Shown here: positions 43,785 to 52,856 of the stretch, piece by piece | Position numbering within the stretch: position 1 is the stretch's first letter | Layout: every line of letters starts with the position of its first letter | DNA from: BP-464 sp963825415 | GTDB taxonomy: Bacteria > Actinomycetota > Thermoleophilia > Solirubrobacterales > Solirubrobacteraceae | Direction: 5' to 3' | Assembly (NCBI GenBank): GCA_963825415.1 | Contig: CAWGTD010000006.1 | Coordinates: forward strand, 310,001-374,000 | Length of the DNA: 64,000 nt | Notes under the pieces: generated by a model | Database searches by the model: none | Seen by the model: only the letters and a program-made list of their open reading frames with translations | What the model was told of the DNA's origin: nothing | Made by a program: the position numbers and the translations under genes

Positions 43785-44192
43785 TCAGCCCTCCAGCTCG
43801 GCGCGCAGCTCGTCGAGGGTGAGCTCGGGCTCCCCGCGCTCGCGGCGCTTGGCGTTGGTCGCGTCGAGCATCTGGGCGATCTCGATGTCGGCCATGTAGT
43901 CGTCGCGGCGCTTGACCTGCTCCTGGAGGTCCTCGCGCACCTGCGAGTGCAGCCCCTCCTCGGTCAGCTCGGCCGCGCCGCGCGCCCGCCGGCGCTCGTT
44001 GGCGGCCTCGAGCATCTGGTCGAGGTCGTCGATCTCGTTCTGGACCTCCTGCTCGGCGGACCGCGTCGGGCGCCAGTCGAGCTGCGCGGCGCCCGAGCCC
44101 GGATAGAAGAGGCCGAGCAGGATCAGGACCAGGAGCAGCCCTCCCACGAGGCCGGTCATGATCACGACGAAGGGGTCGATGGCGAGGATCAC
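43785..44192 (-). CDS. Membrane-anchored coiled-coil protein
   Basis: 135 aa. GTG at 44192 is preferred, with TACACT (44207-44202) 9 bases upstream; the ORF start at 44237 lies beyond that box. One N-terminal helix (VVIMTGLVGGLLLVLILLGL), then a highly charged region (EQEVQNEIDDLDQMLEAANE; RRDDYMADIEIAQMLDATNA) with two related units ending in NERRRARGAAELT and NAKRRERGEPELT, an internal duplication of about 45 residues. Function unknown. Confidence 0.72.
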   Translation of the reverse strand: MILAIDPFVVIMTGLVGGLLLVLILLGLFYPGSGAAQLDWRPTRSAEQEVQNEIDDLDQMLEAANERRRARGAAELTEEGLHSQVREDLQEQVKRRDDYMADIEIAQMLDATNAKRRERGEPELTLDELRAELEG

Positions 44193-44201
44193 GGCCGCGC
44201 G

Positions 44202-44211
44202 AGTGTACGGT
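44202..44211. promoter_or_regulatory. Overlapping divergent -10 boxes
   Basis: AGTGTACGGT contains TACGGT (44206-44211) for the acyl-CoA dehydrogenase gene and, on the other strand, TACACT (44207-44202) for the coiled-coil gene. Each is 9 bases from its start codon. The two promoters share two bases, so they probably cannot fire together. Confidence 0.4.
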
Positions 44212-44220
44212 CCCGGCCCC

Positions 44221-45375
44221 ATGGATTTCGCACTCACCGACGAGCAGCAGCTCGTCCGCGAGACGGCACGGGACTTCGCCCAGAAGGTCGTCCGTCCACG
44301 CGCCGACCAGAACGCTCGCGATCACCACTTCGACGTCGACCTCGCCAAGCTGATCGCCGAGCAGGGCTATCTCGGCGCGATCATCCCGCGCGAGTACGGC
44401 GGCGCCGGCCTCGACTACGTCACCTACGGGCTCGTCGTCGAGGAGATCGGCGCGGTCGACAGCGCGATGCGCACCGTGATCAGCGTGCAGACCTCGCTGG
44501 TGTGCAGCGCGATCCTGCGCTGGGGCACCGAGGAGCAGAAGCAGCTCTACCTGCCCAAGCTGTGCTCGGGGGAATGGCTGGGCTGCTTCGGGCTGACCGA
44601 GCCCGACACCGGTTCGGACGCCGCCAACCAGCGCACCCGGGCGACGAAGGTCGACGGCGGCTGGAAGATCAACGGGGCGAAGATGTGGATCTCGATGGGC
44701 AACTACGCCAAGGTCGCCCTCGTCTTCGCGCAGACCGATCCCGAGAAGAAGCACCGGGGGCTGGCTTGCTTTTTGGTCGACACCGATCAGGCCGGTTATG
44801 AGGCCACCGAGATCCACGGCAAGATGGGCCTGCACGCCTCGGACACCGCGGCGATCTCGCTCGACGACGTCTTCGCGAGCGACGACCAGGTACTCGGCGA
44901 GGTGGGCGAAGGCTTCAAGGTCGCGATGAGCGCGCTGGACTCCGGCCGCTTCAGCGTCGCCGCGGGGTCGACCGGCATCTGCCAGTACGTCCTCGACGAG
45001 TCGGTCCGTTATTCCGTCGAGCGCAAGCAGTTCGACCGCCCGATCGCCTCGTTCCAGCTCGTGCAGGGGATGCTGGCCGAGATGAAGGTCAAGACCGACG
45101 CGTCGCGGCTGCTGACCTGGCGCGCCGGCTGGCTGAAGGACACCGGCCAGCCCAACACGACCGAGACCTCGATCGCGAAGTTCTACGCGACCGAGGCGGC
45201 CCAGTGGTGCGCCAACACCGCGATCCAGGTCCACGGCGGCGCGGGCTACGTCGACGATCACCCCGTCGAGCGGGCGTTCCGCGACGTGCGCGTGACGACC
45301 CTCTACGAGGGCACCTCGCAGATCCAGCGCCTGATAATCGGCCGGGCGCTGACGGGTATCAACGCCCTCGCATGA
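44221..45375 (+). CDS. Acyl-CoA dehydrogenase
   Basis: 384 aa, normal length. FAD/substrate motifs CFGLTEPDTGSDAANQRT and KMWISMGNYAKVA, then SERK-type core VRYSVERKQFDRPIASFQLV and the catalytic base in TTLYEGTSQIQRLIIGR (Glu near 363), as in glutaryl- and short-chain acyl-CoA dehydrogenases. It introduces the 2,3-double bond in acyl-CoA, passing electrons to ETF. First gene of an overlapping run with 3-hydroxyacyl-CoA dehydrogenase; no Shine-Dalgarno. Confidence 0.94.
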   Translation: MDFALTDEQQLVRETARDFAQKVVRPRADQNARDHHFDVDLAKLIAEQGYLGAIIPREYGGAGLDYVTYGLVVEEIGAVDSAMRTVISVQTSLVCSAILRWGTEEQKQLYLPKLCSGEWLGCFGLTEPDTGSDAANQRTRATKVDGGWKINGAKMWISMGNYAKVALVFAQTDPEKKHRGLACFLVDTDQAGYEATEIHGKMGLHASDTAAISLDDVFASDDQVLGEVGEGFKVAMSALDSGRFSVAAGSTGICQYVLDESVRYSVERKQFDRPIASFQLVQGMLAEMKVKTDASRLLTWRAGWLKDTGQPNTTETSIAKFYATEAAQWCANTAIQVHGGAGYVDDHPVERAFRDVRVTTLYEGTSQIQRLIIGRALTGINALA

Positions 45376-46685
45376 TGCGGGTCGGCGTCGTCGGCGCGGG
45401 CACGATGGGCGCGGGGATCGCCCAGCTCGCCGCGCAGACGGGCGCCGAGACGCTGCTGCACGACCCGATCGCCGACCTCGACGCGGCCATCGCAAAGATC
45501 ACGGCGCGCTGGGAGAAGAAGGGGCAGGGGTTCGAGGCGCCGTTGCCCGCTCCGGCGGTCGAGGACCTGGCGGGTTGCGACGTGGTTGTCGAGGCCGCGC
45601 CCGAACGGCTCGAGCTCAAGCGCGAGCTGTTCGCCAAGCTCGGCGAGCTCGCACCCGACGCTGTGCTGGCGTCGAACACCTCGTCGATCCCGATCACCGC
45701 GATCGCCAGCGCCTCGCCGCACCCGGAGCGGGTCGTCGGGATGCACTTCTTCAACCCGGCGCCGGTCATGCGGCTGGTGGAGGTGATCGCCGCGGTGCAG
45801 AGCGCGCCCGAGGCGGTGGCGCGGGTCAGAAAGCTGGGCGAGGCGATGGGCAAGCACGTCATCGCCGCGGCGGACGTCGCCGGCTTCGTCGTCAACCGCA
45901 CCAACCGCCCGTTCGGCCTCGAGGCGCTGCGCTGTCTCGAGCAGCGCCTTGCGGACGTCGCGACGATCGACCGCATCTACCGCCTCGGGGGCGGCTTTCG
46001 CATGGGGCCCTTCGAGCTGCAGGACCTGGTCGGCATCGACGTCGGCTACGAGGTGTCGCTGAGCTTCGCGGAGCTGTCGTTCGGCGAGCCGCGCTGGCGG
46101 CCGTCGCCGCTGAGCGCGCAGCTGGTCGCGGCCGGCTGGCACGGTCGCAAGACGGGCCGCGGCTGGTACGTCTACGAGAGCGACGGCCCGCATCGCGCCG
46201 ACGACCCCGAGCCGCCGGCGGCGACGGGCGGCGCCGTCGTCGAGGGCGACGGCCCGGTCGCGGACGCGCTGCGCCAGCGAGCCAACGGCGACGGTCCGCC
46301 GATCGTGGTGGACGGTCTCGGCGGGACGGTCGACGGCGAGCCCTTCTACGCGATCGCGCCGCTGGCGCTCGTCGAGGTCACCGGCGACGCGGGCGAGCGG
46401 GCATTCGCCGGGCTCGGGCTCCACACCGCCCGCGTGGCGCCGTCGCCGGGCGGCGTGCTGCCGCGCGCGGTCTGTCAGGTCATCAACGAGGCGCACTTCT
46501 CCCTGGGCGGCGGCGTCGCGAGCGCCGAGGACATCGACGCCGGCCTCGAGCTCGGGATGAACCACCCGCGCGGCCCGTTCGCCTGGGCCGAGCTGCTGGG
46601 TCGCGACCACGTGCTCGGCGTCCTGGAAGCACTGCGCTCGCTGCACGGCGACGCCTACCGCGCCGCCCCGGCGCTGCGGACATGA
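45372..46685 (+). CDS. 3-hydroxyacyl-CoA dehydrogenase
   Basis: 437 aa. NAD motif VGVVGAGTMGAGIAQLAAQ, catalytic segment VGMHFFNPAPVMRLVEVI (His), NTSSIPITAIA, and the dimerisation domain AGFVVNRTNRPFGLEAL. A second 3HCDH C-terminal domain is present near the end (VLPRAVCQVINEAHFSLGGG; AWAELLG), the arrangement of PaaH-type two-domain enzymes used in phenylacetate or fatty-acid oxidation. Start ATG at 45372 overlaps the previous stop (ATGA); a second ATG follows at once. Confidence 0.93.
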   Translation: MMRVGVVGAGTMGAGIAQLAAQTGAETLLHDPIADLDAAIAKITARWEKKGQGFEAPLPAPAVEDLAGCDVVVEAAPERLELKRELFAKLGELAPDAVLASNTSSIPITAIASASPHPERVVGMHFFNPAPVMRLVEVIAAVQSAPEAVARVRKLGEAMGKHVIAAADVAGFVVNRTNRPFGLEALRCLEQRLADVATIDRIYRLGGGFRMGPFELQDLVGIDVGYEVSLSFAELSFGEPRWRPSPLSAQLVAAGWHGRKTGRGWYVYESDGPHRADDPEPPAATGGAVVEGDGPVADALRQRANGDGPPIVVDGLGGTVDGEPFYAIAPLALVEVTGDAGERAFAGLGLHTARVAPSPGGVLPRAVCQVINEAHFSLGGGVASAEDIDAGLELGMNHPRGPFAWAELLGRDHVLGVLEALRSLHGDAYRAAPALRT

Positions 46686-47098
46686 CCCGGCCGGTCTGCA
46701 TCGACCACCTCACGCTGCCGGTCAGAGACCTCGAGGCCAGCCGCCTCTTCTACGCGGCCGCCCTCGGCGGGCTGGGCTACAACGAGGTCTCGGTCGAGGG
46801 CATGCCCACCTGGGGCCCGCAGCGAGCCGAGGACTTCTCGATCACTCCGGGCGAGCCGCCGCCGGGCGGCATGCACATCGCGTTCGCCGCCCAATCCCGC
46901 GAGGACGTCGAGGCCTTCTACGCCGACGGTCTCGCCGCCGGCGGGAGCGACAACGGCGCGCCCGGCATTCGGCCCGTCTACACCCCTGGTTACTACGCCG
47001 CGTACCTGCTCGATCCCGACGGCAACAACGTCGAGGCGGTCCTGCACGAGCGCCCCGCGTCTGACGGAACCGGGCCCTCGGGCGTTTCACCAGCGTGA
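46682..47098 (+). CDS. VOC family (glyoxalase-like) protein
   Basis: 138 aa. Single VOC module: CIDHLTLPVRDLEASRLFYA at the start (metal His), GMHIAFAAQSREDVEAFYAD in the middle, and YAAYLLDPDGNNVEAVLHE at the end (metal Glu). Starts in an ATGA overlap with the 3-hydroxyacyl-CoA dehydrogenase stop. Could be an isomerase, lyase or binding protein for a small acid; substrate unknown. Confidence 0.88.
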   Translation: MTRPVCIDHLTLPVRDLEASRLFYAAALGGLGYNEVSVEGMPTWGPQRAEDFSITPGEPPPGGMHIAFAAQSREDVEAFYADGLAAGGSDNGAPGIRPVYTPGYYAAYLLDPDGNNVEAVLHERPASDGTGPSGVSPA

Positions 47099-47550
47099 TC
47101 CCGTTCCAGAGGTTTCTCGACGACCACCGTGACGTCGTGTGGCGCTTCTCGGTGGCGTCAGTCGGCCGCCAGGAGGCAGACGACGTCTTCCAGGAGACGT
47201 TCCTCGCCGCCATGCGCGCCTACCCGCGACTGCGGCAGGACTCCAACCTGCAGGCCTGGGTCCTGACGATCGCCCACCGCAAGGCGCTCGATCATTTCCG
47301 TGCACGCGCGCGCCGCGCCGTGCCCGAGGACATCCCGGAGGTTGCGGTCGCAGACCGCGAGCCACCGGACGAGGCGCTGTGGGAGCAGGTCCGCGCGCTG
47401 CCGGCCAAGCAACGGGCGGCGGTGACGCTGCGCTATGCCGCCGACCTCGACTACACCGCGATCGGCGCCGCGCTCGACTGCACCGCCGACGCCGCCCGCT
47501 CTTCCGTCCATGAAGGCATCAAGAAGCTCCGCCAGGAGGTGGCAGCATGA
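47095..47550 (+). CDS. ECF-type RNA polymerase sigma factor
   Basis: 151 aa. Region 2 is VGRQEADDVFQETFLAAMRA, continuing to DSNLQAWVLTIAHRKALDHF. Region 4 is LPAKQRAAVTLRYAADLDYT with the HTH ALDCTADAARSSVHEGIKKL. Short for the family (usually 170-200). GTG start overlaps the VOC stop (GTGA). No anti-sigma gene is adjacent, and the MGMT gene follows immediately, as in sigma/repair modules of actinobacteria. Confidence 0.88.
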   Translation: MIPFQRFLDDHRDVVWRFSVASVGRQEADDVFQETFLAAMRAYPRLRQDSNLQAWVLTIAHRKALDHFRARARRAVPEDIPEVAVADREPPDEALWEQVRALPAKQRAAVTLRYAADLDYTAIGAALDCTADAARSSVHEGIKKLRQEVAA

Positions 47551-48136
47551 ATCGCACGCCCTCACCCCGCCCTCGTCCGCCGGCGCCGCCGACGCGGCCG
47601 CCCGTTTCGCGGCCACGGCGCCCGCCGACATCCACTACGCCGAGCTCGACACGCCCGCCGGCCGTCTGCTCGCCGCGCGTACCGACCGCGGCCTCGTCCG
47701 CCTCGCATACGAGGACTTCAACGGCGGCCTCGACGTCATCCTCGAGGCGCTCGCCGACCGGCTCTCGCCGCGGATCCTCGAGGGCCCGGGCCGTCTGGAC
47801 GACGTTCGTCGCGAGCTCGACGAGTACTTCGAGGGCCGCCGCAACCGCTTCGACCTGGCGATCGACTACTCGCTGGTCCGCGGCGACTTCGGCCGCCGGG
47901 TGCTCCAGGCCACCGCGCGGATCCCGTTCGGCGAGGTCGCCACGTACAAGGACGTCGCCACACGCGCCGGTTCGGCCGGTGCCGTGCGCGCCGCCGGCAA
48001 TGCGCTGGGGGCCAATCCGATCCCGATCGTCGTCCCCTGCCACCGTGTGCTGCGCACCGGCGGCGGCTTGGGCGGCTACACGGGCGGCCTGCATCGCAAG
48101 GAGCTGCTGCTGCGGACCGAAGGAGTGTTGATGTAG
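47510..48136 (+). CDS. ogt: Methylated-DNA-protein-cysteine methyltransferase (start uncertain)
   Basis: About 208 aa in this frame. The N-terminal RNase-like part (AELDTPAGRLLAARTDRGLV, then DVRRELDEYFEGRRNRFDLA) and the active-site region (GEVATYKDVATRAGSAGAV, then VPCHRVL with the acceptor Cys) are clear. It removes alkyl groups from O6-alkylguanine by self-alkylation. The expected ATG at 47547 overlaps the sigma stop but is out of frame by one base; the in-frame ATG at 47510 lies inside the sigma gene without a ribosome site. A start-region sequence error (here a missing base) is possible. Confidence 0.85.
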   Translation: MKASRSSARRWQHESHALTPPSSAGAADAAARFAATAPADIHYAELDTPAGRLLAARTDRGLVRLAYEDFNGGLDVILEALADRLSPRILEGPGRLDDVRRELDEYFEGRRNRFDLAIDYSLVRGDFGRRVLQATARIPFGEVATYKDVATRAGSAGAVRAAGNALGANPIPIVVPCHRVLRTGGGLGGYTGGLHRKELLLRTEGVLM

Positions 48137-48152
48137 GCCATAGAGTGCGGCC

Positions 48153-49847
48153 ATGCGTAGACACGGATGGTCGCTCGCCGTTGTGGTTCTCCTGGCGCTC
48201 CTGGCGCTGCCGCCCACGGCGATGGCCCACCCGGAACGCACCACGTCGTTCACCTTCCCCGCGCAGGGCAAGGTCCCTACCTACCGGTCCAAGGGGCCGA
48301 GCAACGTGGTCTGCAAGACGGCCTCGCGCAAGCTCCTCAAGAAGGAGTTCAAGGGCAACAAGCGGCTGCTCAAGCGCCGCCTCGCCACCCTGAAGCGCTG
48401 TCGCTTCCACGACATCCAGGCGGCGATCGACAAGGCCAAGTCCGGCTATCGCATCCTCGTCATGCCCGGCGTCTACAAGGAAATGCCCAGTCGCGCCGTC
48501 CCGGTGGGCGCGCCGGGGCAGCCGCCGTGCGCCAACGACTACGTCACCGTCGAGCCCATGTACGGGCAGTCGCCGCCGCCCGCCGGGCCGCGCTCGAACG
48601 ACTTGCCCGACCGCGCCAACCGCAACTACGCGATCAAGTGCCCGACCTCCAAGAACCTGATCGCCGTGATCGGCGACACGCGGCCTGAGCCCACGCCGCT
48701 GACGCCGATGCTGCCCAAGTGCGTGCAGCTGTGCAACCTGCAGATCGAGGGCCTGGGCAAGGAGCCCGAGGACGTCCTGATCGTCTCGGACCGCAAGAAG
48801 CTCGACGTGCTGCGCATCGACCGCGCCGACGGCATCTACCTGCGCAACTTCGCGATCGAGCAGGGCGCTTTCAACAACGTGGACCTCGTCGAGGTCGACG
48901 GCTTCCGCGTGTCGAAGGTCGTCTCGCGCTACGCGCAGAACTACGGGGTCCTCTCCTTCACCGCCACGCACGGCCTCTACGACAACGACGTCGCGTACAA
49001 CAACGGCGACTCGGGCCTCTACCCGGGATCGAGCATGAAGGGCTGCTCGATCGACAGCGGCATCGATCCCAACGCGTACGGGACCTGCGAGGCGACGGGC
49101 TGCGGCAACCCCTCGATCGAGATCCGCGAGTCGATCAGCTACGGCAACACGCTGGGCTACTCGGGCACGGCAGGCAACTCCACCTACGTGCACGACAACA
49201 AGTTCTACGACAACGCCACCGGCCTGACGACCGACTCGTTCGCGTCGGGGCACCCCGGGATGCCGCAGGAGTGCTTCCGCTGGGAGCGCAACGACATCTA
49301 CTCCAACAACAACAACGTCTTCAGCGCCGAGCGGCAGGACTACTGCATCAAGACGCCGTTCGAGAACCGCAAGAAGGACATCGTCTGCCCGCAGTTCCAG
49401 ACCGCGGTGGGCACGGGCGTTCTGATGGCCGGCGCCAACCGCGACCTGCTGAAGGACAACCACATCTACGACAACTGGCGCCAGGGTGTGCTCCTGCTCA
49501 GCGTCCCGGCCTCGCTGCGCAACGACAACGACCCGGCACACCAGCAGGACACCTCCAACCAGAACCGCTTCATCGACAACGTGATGGGCATGAGCCCGGA
49601 CGGCACGCGGATGCCCAACGGCGCGGAGTTCACGTGGGACAGCTCGGGCCAGGGCAACTGCTTCGAGGGCAACCAGACCCAGTCGAAGAGCACGCCCTCG
49701 TCGCTGCCGAAGTGCCCTGGCTCGCCGGTCTACGCCCCGGCCGACCTCGCCGTCGTCGCGCCACAGGTGCCGTGCACCGCATGGGATCCCAACACAAACC
49801 CGCGGCCTTCCGGCTGCGACTGGTTCGACACGCCGCCCAAGCCCTGA
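48153..49847 (+). CDS. Secreted right-handed beta-helix repeat protein
   Basis: 564 aa. Signal peptide 1-26 (WSLAVVVLLALLALPPTAMA), a basic segment, then a parallel beta-helix with pectate-lyase-like repeats: ADGIYLRNFAIEQGAFNNVD, FTATHGLYDNDVAYNNGDSG, YVHDNKFYDNATGLTTDSFA, NDIYSNNNNVFSAE and ANRDLLKDNHIYDNWRQGVL. The Asn/Asp ladders and Cys pairs are typical. Family members include polysaccharide lyases and uncharacterised surface proteins. TAGAGT (48141-48146) lies 6 bases before the ATG. Confidence 0.85.
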   Translation: MRRHGWSLAVVVLLALLALPPTAMAHPERTTSFTFPAQGKVPTYRSKGPSNVVCKTASRKLLKKEFKGNKRLLKRRLATLKRCRFHDIQAAIDKAKSGYRILVMPGVYKEMPSRAVPVGAPGQPPCANDYVTVEPMYGQSPPPAGPRSNDLPDRANRNYAIKCPTSKNLIAVIGDTRPEPTPLTPMLPKCVQLCNLQIEGLGKEPEDVLIVSDRKKLDVLRIDRADGIYLRNFAIEQGAFNNVDLVEVDGFRVSKVVSRYAQNYGVLSFTATHGLYDNDVAYNNGDSGLYPGSSMKGCSIDSGIDPNAYGTCEATGCGNPSIEIRESISYGNTLGYSGTAGNSTYVHDNKFYDNATGLTTDSFASGHPGMPQECFRWERNDIYSNNNNVFSAERQDYCIKTPFENRKKDIVCPQFQTAVGTGVLMAGANRDLLKDNHIYDNWRQGVLLLSVPASLRNDNDPAHQQDTSNQNRFIDNVMGMSPDGTRMPNGAEFTWDSSGQGNCFEGNQTQSKSTPSSLPKCPGSPVYAPADLAVVAPQVPCTAWDPNTNPRPSGCDWFDTPPKP

Positions 49848-50332
49848 TGCGCAGGGCGGCGTTCAGCCCGGTCGCCGCGATCGTCGCGCTGGCCTGCGCG
49901 GGTTGTGGCGGCGGAAAGGACGAGCCGGCTGCGCTGAGCTGGTCTGGCAAGCCGCAGGTGTTCCAACTGAAGACCCTGCCGCGCGACCGCGTCGTGATCG
50001 CCCGTGTGCGCAACACGACCAAGGAGACGCTGCACCTCGTCGCCTCGAAGCTCGTCGTGCGCGACGCGGACGGCCACGCCCTGAAGGGTTCGTCGGCAGG
50101 GTTCACGACGAGCTTCGCCCACGGCCTGTTCGGCGCCCTCCAGCAGCCAGACCCGCTGCCTCCGGCCGAGCTGCTGCGCCTCGGCAAGGCCGTCTACATC
50201 CCCGCCGGCGCGACGGCGCCCTTCTACGCCGCCTGGCACCTGGCGCCGGGCACGCCCGAGCCCGTCCGGATCGACTACGGGGTCGGCTCGATCACGGTGC
50301 CCGACGGCCCCGTGCGCACTACCGCCGGCTAG
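49847..50332 (+). CDS. Putative lipoprotein, function unknown
   Basis: 161 aa. Lipobox ALACAGC (Cys near residue 20) follows a short hydrophobic stretch. The mature part begins GGGKDEPAALSWSGKPQVFQ and looks like an Ig-like/DUF4352-type beta sandwich (VIARVRNTTKETLHLVASKL, AVYIPAGATAPFYAAWHLAP). The start overlaps the beta-helix stop (TGATG), so the two are probably made together and may cooperate at the surface. Confidence 0.75.
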   Translation: MRRAAFSPVAAIVALACAGCGGGKDEPAALSWSGKPQVFQLKTLPRDRVVIARVRNTTKETLHLVASKLVVRDADGHALKGSSAGFTTSFAHGLFGALQQPDPLPPAELLRLGKAVYIPAGATAPFYAAWHLAPGTPEPVRIDYGVGSITVPDGPVRTTAG

Positions 50333-50336
50333 CGGG

Positions 50337-51186
50337 CTAGCTCTTGGACTTGCCGGGCCGCGGGAACTGCGTGCCGAGCATCGCGTCCCACATGCCCGAC
50401 GTCATCATCCGCCGCTGGCCGATGGCGAGGTGCGCCGAGGCAGTAACGCGGTAGCGGATCTTGGGCTTGCGGGCGGTGATCGCCTTCTCGACCGCTCGCG
50501 CGACGGTCTCGGGCCCACCGCCGAGCTTGGCGAGCGGGCCGTCCTCGTAGACCTCCTTGGTCCGCTTGGCGACGGTGGCGTTGAAGTGCCCGTAGGGCCC
50601 CTCCTCCTCGGACACCTCGGCGGCAGCCGTGTTGCCGAACTCGGTCTTGATGAGCCCGGGCTGGATGATCACGACGCCGACGCCGAAGCCCTTCACCTCG
50701 AAGCGCAGCGCGTCGCTGAGCGCGTCGACCGCGTACTTGGTCGCCGTGGTAGGCACCTCCGCCCGGGAACACGAAGTTCGCCCCCATCGAGCTGATGTTC
50801 ACGATCCGGCCCCAGCCCTGGTCGCGCATCCGCGGCAGCACGAGCTGGCACATGCGCACCAGCCCGAACACGTTGGTCTCGAACTGCCGGCGCAGCTCGT
50901 CCATGGCGATCGTCTCGACCGCGCCCGAGAGGCTGTAGCCCGCGTTGTTGACCAGCGCGCCGACCGCTCCCTCTTCGGCCACCACGCGATCGACGGCCGC
51001 GCTCATCGAAGCCTCGTCGGTGACGTCGAGCGCGAGCGTCCGGCAACCCTTCTGCTCGAGGTCTGCGATCGCCTCGGGTCGCCGCGCGGTCGCGTACACG
51101 GTGTGGCCCTTCGCGGCGAGATGCTCGGCTGTTGCGCGGCCGATGCCGGTCGAGCACCCGGTGATGAGGACGGCCTTGGAGGGCAT
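50337..51186 (-). CDS. Short-chain dehydrogenase/reductase (frame break near 50745)
   Basis: About 282 aa after correcting one base. N-terminal TGCSTGIGRATAEHLA (NAD motif), NNAGYSLSGA, then VNISSMGANFVFPGGGAYH joining to ATKYAVDALSDALRFEVKGF in the +1 frame; the Ser, Tyr-x3-Lys catalytic set is complete only across the join. The extra base is in the CC at 50744-50745. C-terminal part PETVARAVEKAITARKPKIR is typical of oxidoreductases acting on retinoid- or steroid-like lipids. The ATG at 51186 faces the wax synthase promoter. Confidence 0.82.
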
Positions 51187-51217
51187 GGGCGCAAGTGTTC
51201 CAGGTACGCTCGCGAGC

Positions 51218-52669
51218 GTGGGCCAGCAGCACCTCGACAGGCTCAGCGCCGTCGACGCCGCCTTCCTGCACCAGGAGGGCCCGACGACCCACATGCACAT
51301 CGGCGGGCTGGCGATCTTCGACGGACCGCCGCCGTCGCACGGCGAGCTGCTCGAGCACATCCGCGACCGGCTGCACCTGGTCCCGCGCTATCGCCAGCGC
51401 CTCGCGGCGCCGCCGCTGAGCCTCGGCCGCCAGCGCTGGATCGACGACCCGCGCTTCAACCTCGAGTACCACGTGCGCCACACCGCGCTCCCCGCGCCGG
51501 GCGACGAACGCCGGCTGCACCGGCTGGCCGCGCGGATCTTCTCCCAGCAGCTCGACCGCACCAAGCCGTTGTGGGAGTTGTGGATCGTCGAGGGGTTCGC
51601 CGACGGCTGTTTCGCGCTGATCTCGAAGACCCATCACTCGCTGGTCGACGGCGTGGCGGGCGTCGACCTGATGACGATGCTCTTCGACATCGACCCGCGG
51701 GGCCGCGATGGCGAGCGGGTCGATCCTTGGGTCCCGCAGCCCAGCCCGTCATCGGCCCAGCTCGCCGCGACCGCGATCGAGGATTCCGCGCGCCAGGCCG
51801 CCGGCCTGCCGCTGCGGGCGCTCTCGGCGCTCGCTCAGCCGGGCCGCGCGCTCGCCGACGCGCGCGAGACGGTCTCGGCGCTCGGCGAGGTCCTCTGGCA
51901 GGGGTTCAGCCCCGCGCCGGACACCCCGCTGAACGTCAAGATCGGGCCGCACCGGCGCGTCGACGTGGTCAGCGCAAGCCTGGATGACTTCAAGACGGTC
52001 AAGGGCGCGCTCGGGGGCACGGTCAACGACGTGCTGCTCGCGGTCGTGGCGGGTGCCCTCCGTAGCTGGATGCACGGCCGCGGCCTGCGGACCGAGGGGC
52101 TCGACATGCGCGTCTGCGTGCCGGTCTCGATCCGCGCCGCCGACGAGCGCGGCGCCCTGGGCAACCGCCTGACGCAGGTGGTCGCGCCGCTGCCGGTCTA
52201 CCTAGCGGACCCGCTGGAGCGCCTGCGGGTCGTCCGCGAGGCGATGCAGGACGTCAAGGACTCAAAGCTCGCCATGGGCGCCGAGGTGATCGCCGGCATG
52301 CAGGATTTCGCGCCGCCCACGCTGCTGGCTCAGGCATCGCGACTGAACTTCTCCAGCCGGTTCTTCAACCTGCTGGTCACCAACATCCCCGGTCCGCAGT
52401 TCCCGCTCTATCTGCTGGGGCGCGAGCTGCGCGCCGTGTTCCCGCTGGCGTTCCTGGCCGGCGACCGGGCGCTGGCGATCGCCGTGATGTCCTACAACGG
52501 CGGCGTGCACTTCGGGCTCATCGCCGACCTCGACGAGATGCCCGACGTCGATGCGGTGGCCGAGGGAATTCGCTCGTCGCTGGACGAGTACGTGCGGCTG
52601 GCGTCAGACCCGAAGGGGCCGGCCGCGCCGAGGCCTCAGCGGGAGGCGGGCGCCGGCGTCGGACGCTGA
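51218..52669 (+). CDS. Wax ester synthase/diacylglycerol acyltransferase (WS/DGAT)
   Basis: 483 aa. Catalytic HHSLVDG motif near residue 145, the N-terminal LSAVDAAFLHQEGPTTHMHI and the C-terminal DUF1298 part (NLLVTNIPGPQFPLYLLGRE; VMSYNGGVHFGLIADLDEMP) are all present. It esterifies acyl-CoA with diacylglycerol or fatty alcohol for lipid storage, common in actinobacteria. GTG start with TACGCT (51205-51210) 7 bases upstream; leaderless. Divergent from the SDR gene. Confidence 0.92.
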   Translation: MGQQHLDRLSAVDAAFLHQEGPTTHMHIGGLAIFDGPPPSHGELLEHIRDRLHLVPRYRQRLAAPPLSLGRQRWIDDPRFNLEYHVRHTALPAPGDERRLHRLAARIFSQQLDRTKPLWELWIVEGFADGCFALISKTHHSLVDGVAGVDLMTMLFDIDPRGRDGERVDPWVPQPSPSSAQLAATAIEDSARQAAGLPLRALSALAQPGRALADARETVSALGEVLWQGFSPAPDTPLNVKIGPHRRVDVVSASLDDFKTVKGALGGTVNDVLLAVVAGALRSWMHGRGLRTEGLDMRVCVPVSIRAADERGALGNRLTQVVAPLPVYLADPLERLRVVREAMQDVKDSKLAMGAEVIAGMQDFAPPTLLAQASRLNFSSRFFNLLVTNIPGPQFPLYLLGRELRAVFPLAFLAGDRALAIAVMSYNGGVHFGLIADLDEMPDVDAVAEGIRSSLDEYVRLASDPKGPAAPRPQREAGAGVGR

Positions 52670-52764
52670 TCCTCGACCTGGTGGGCCGTGGGCGCCGCGA
52701 CGACGGGCGAGACCTTGGGGTAAGCGAACTGGTGGGACTTCATGGACCTTTCAACGGCAGAACT

Positions 52765-52784
52765 ATTCGTCACTCGCGACGAAT
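52765..52784. repeat. Inverted repeat between wax synthase and alcohol dehydrogenase genes
   Basis: ATTCGTC-ACTCGC-GACGAAT, 7-bp perfect arms. AT-richer than its surroundings; could be an operator for the downstream gene. Rest of 52670-52856 has no gene. Confidence 0.3.
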
Positions 52785-52811
52785 TTCCGGTGTGACGGAC
52801 AGATGTTTTAG

Positions 52812-52842
52812 ACCGCCCCTCCCCGCCGGTGGCGAGGGCGGT
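52812..52842. terminator. GC hairpin before alcohol dehydrogenase gene
   Basis: ACCGCCC (52812-52818) pairs with GGGCGGT (52836-52842), with an inner CCGCC/GGCG stem. No T-tract; its right arm abuts a TAGCTT box (52842-52847) 9 bases before the next start. Confidence 0.3.
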
Positions 52843-52856
52843 AGCTTGCCGGGCCG

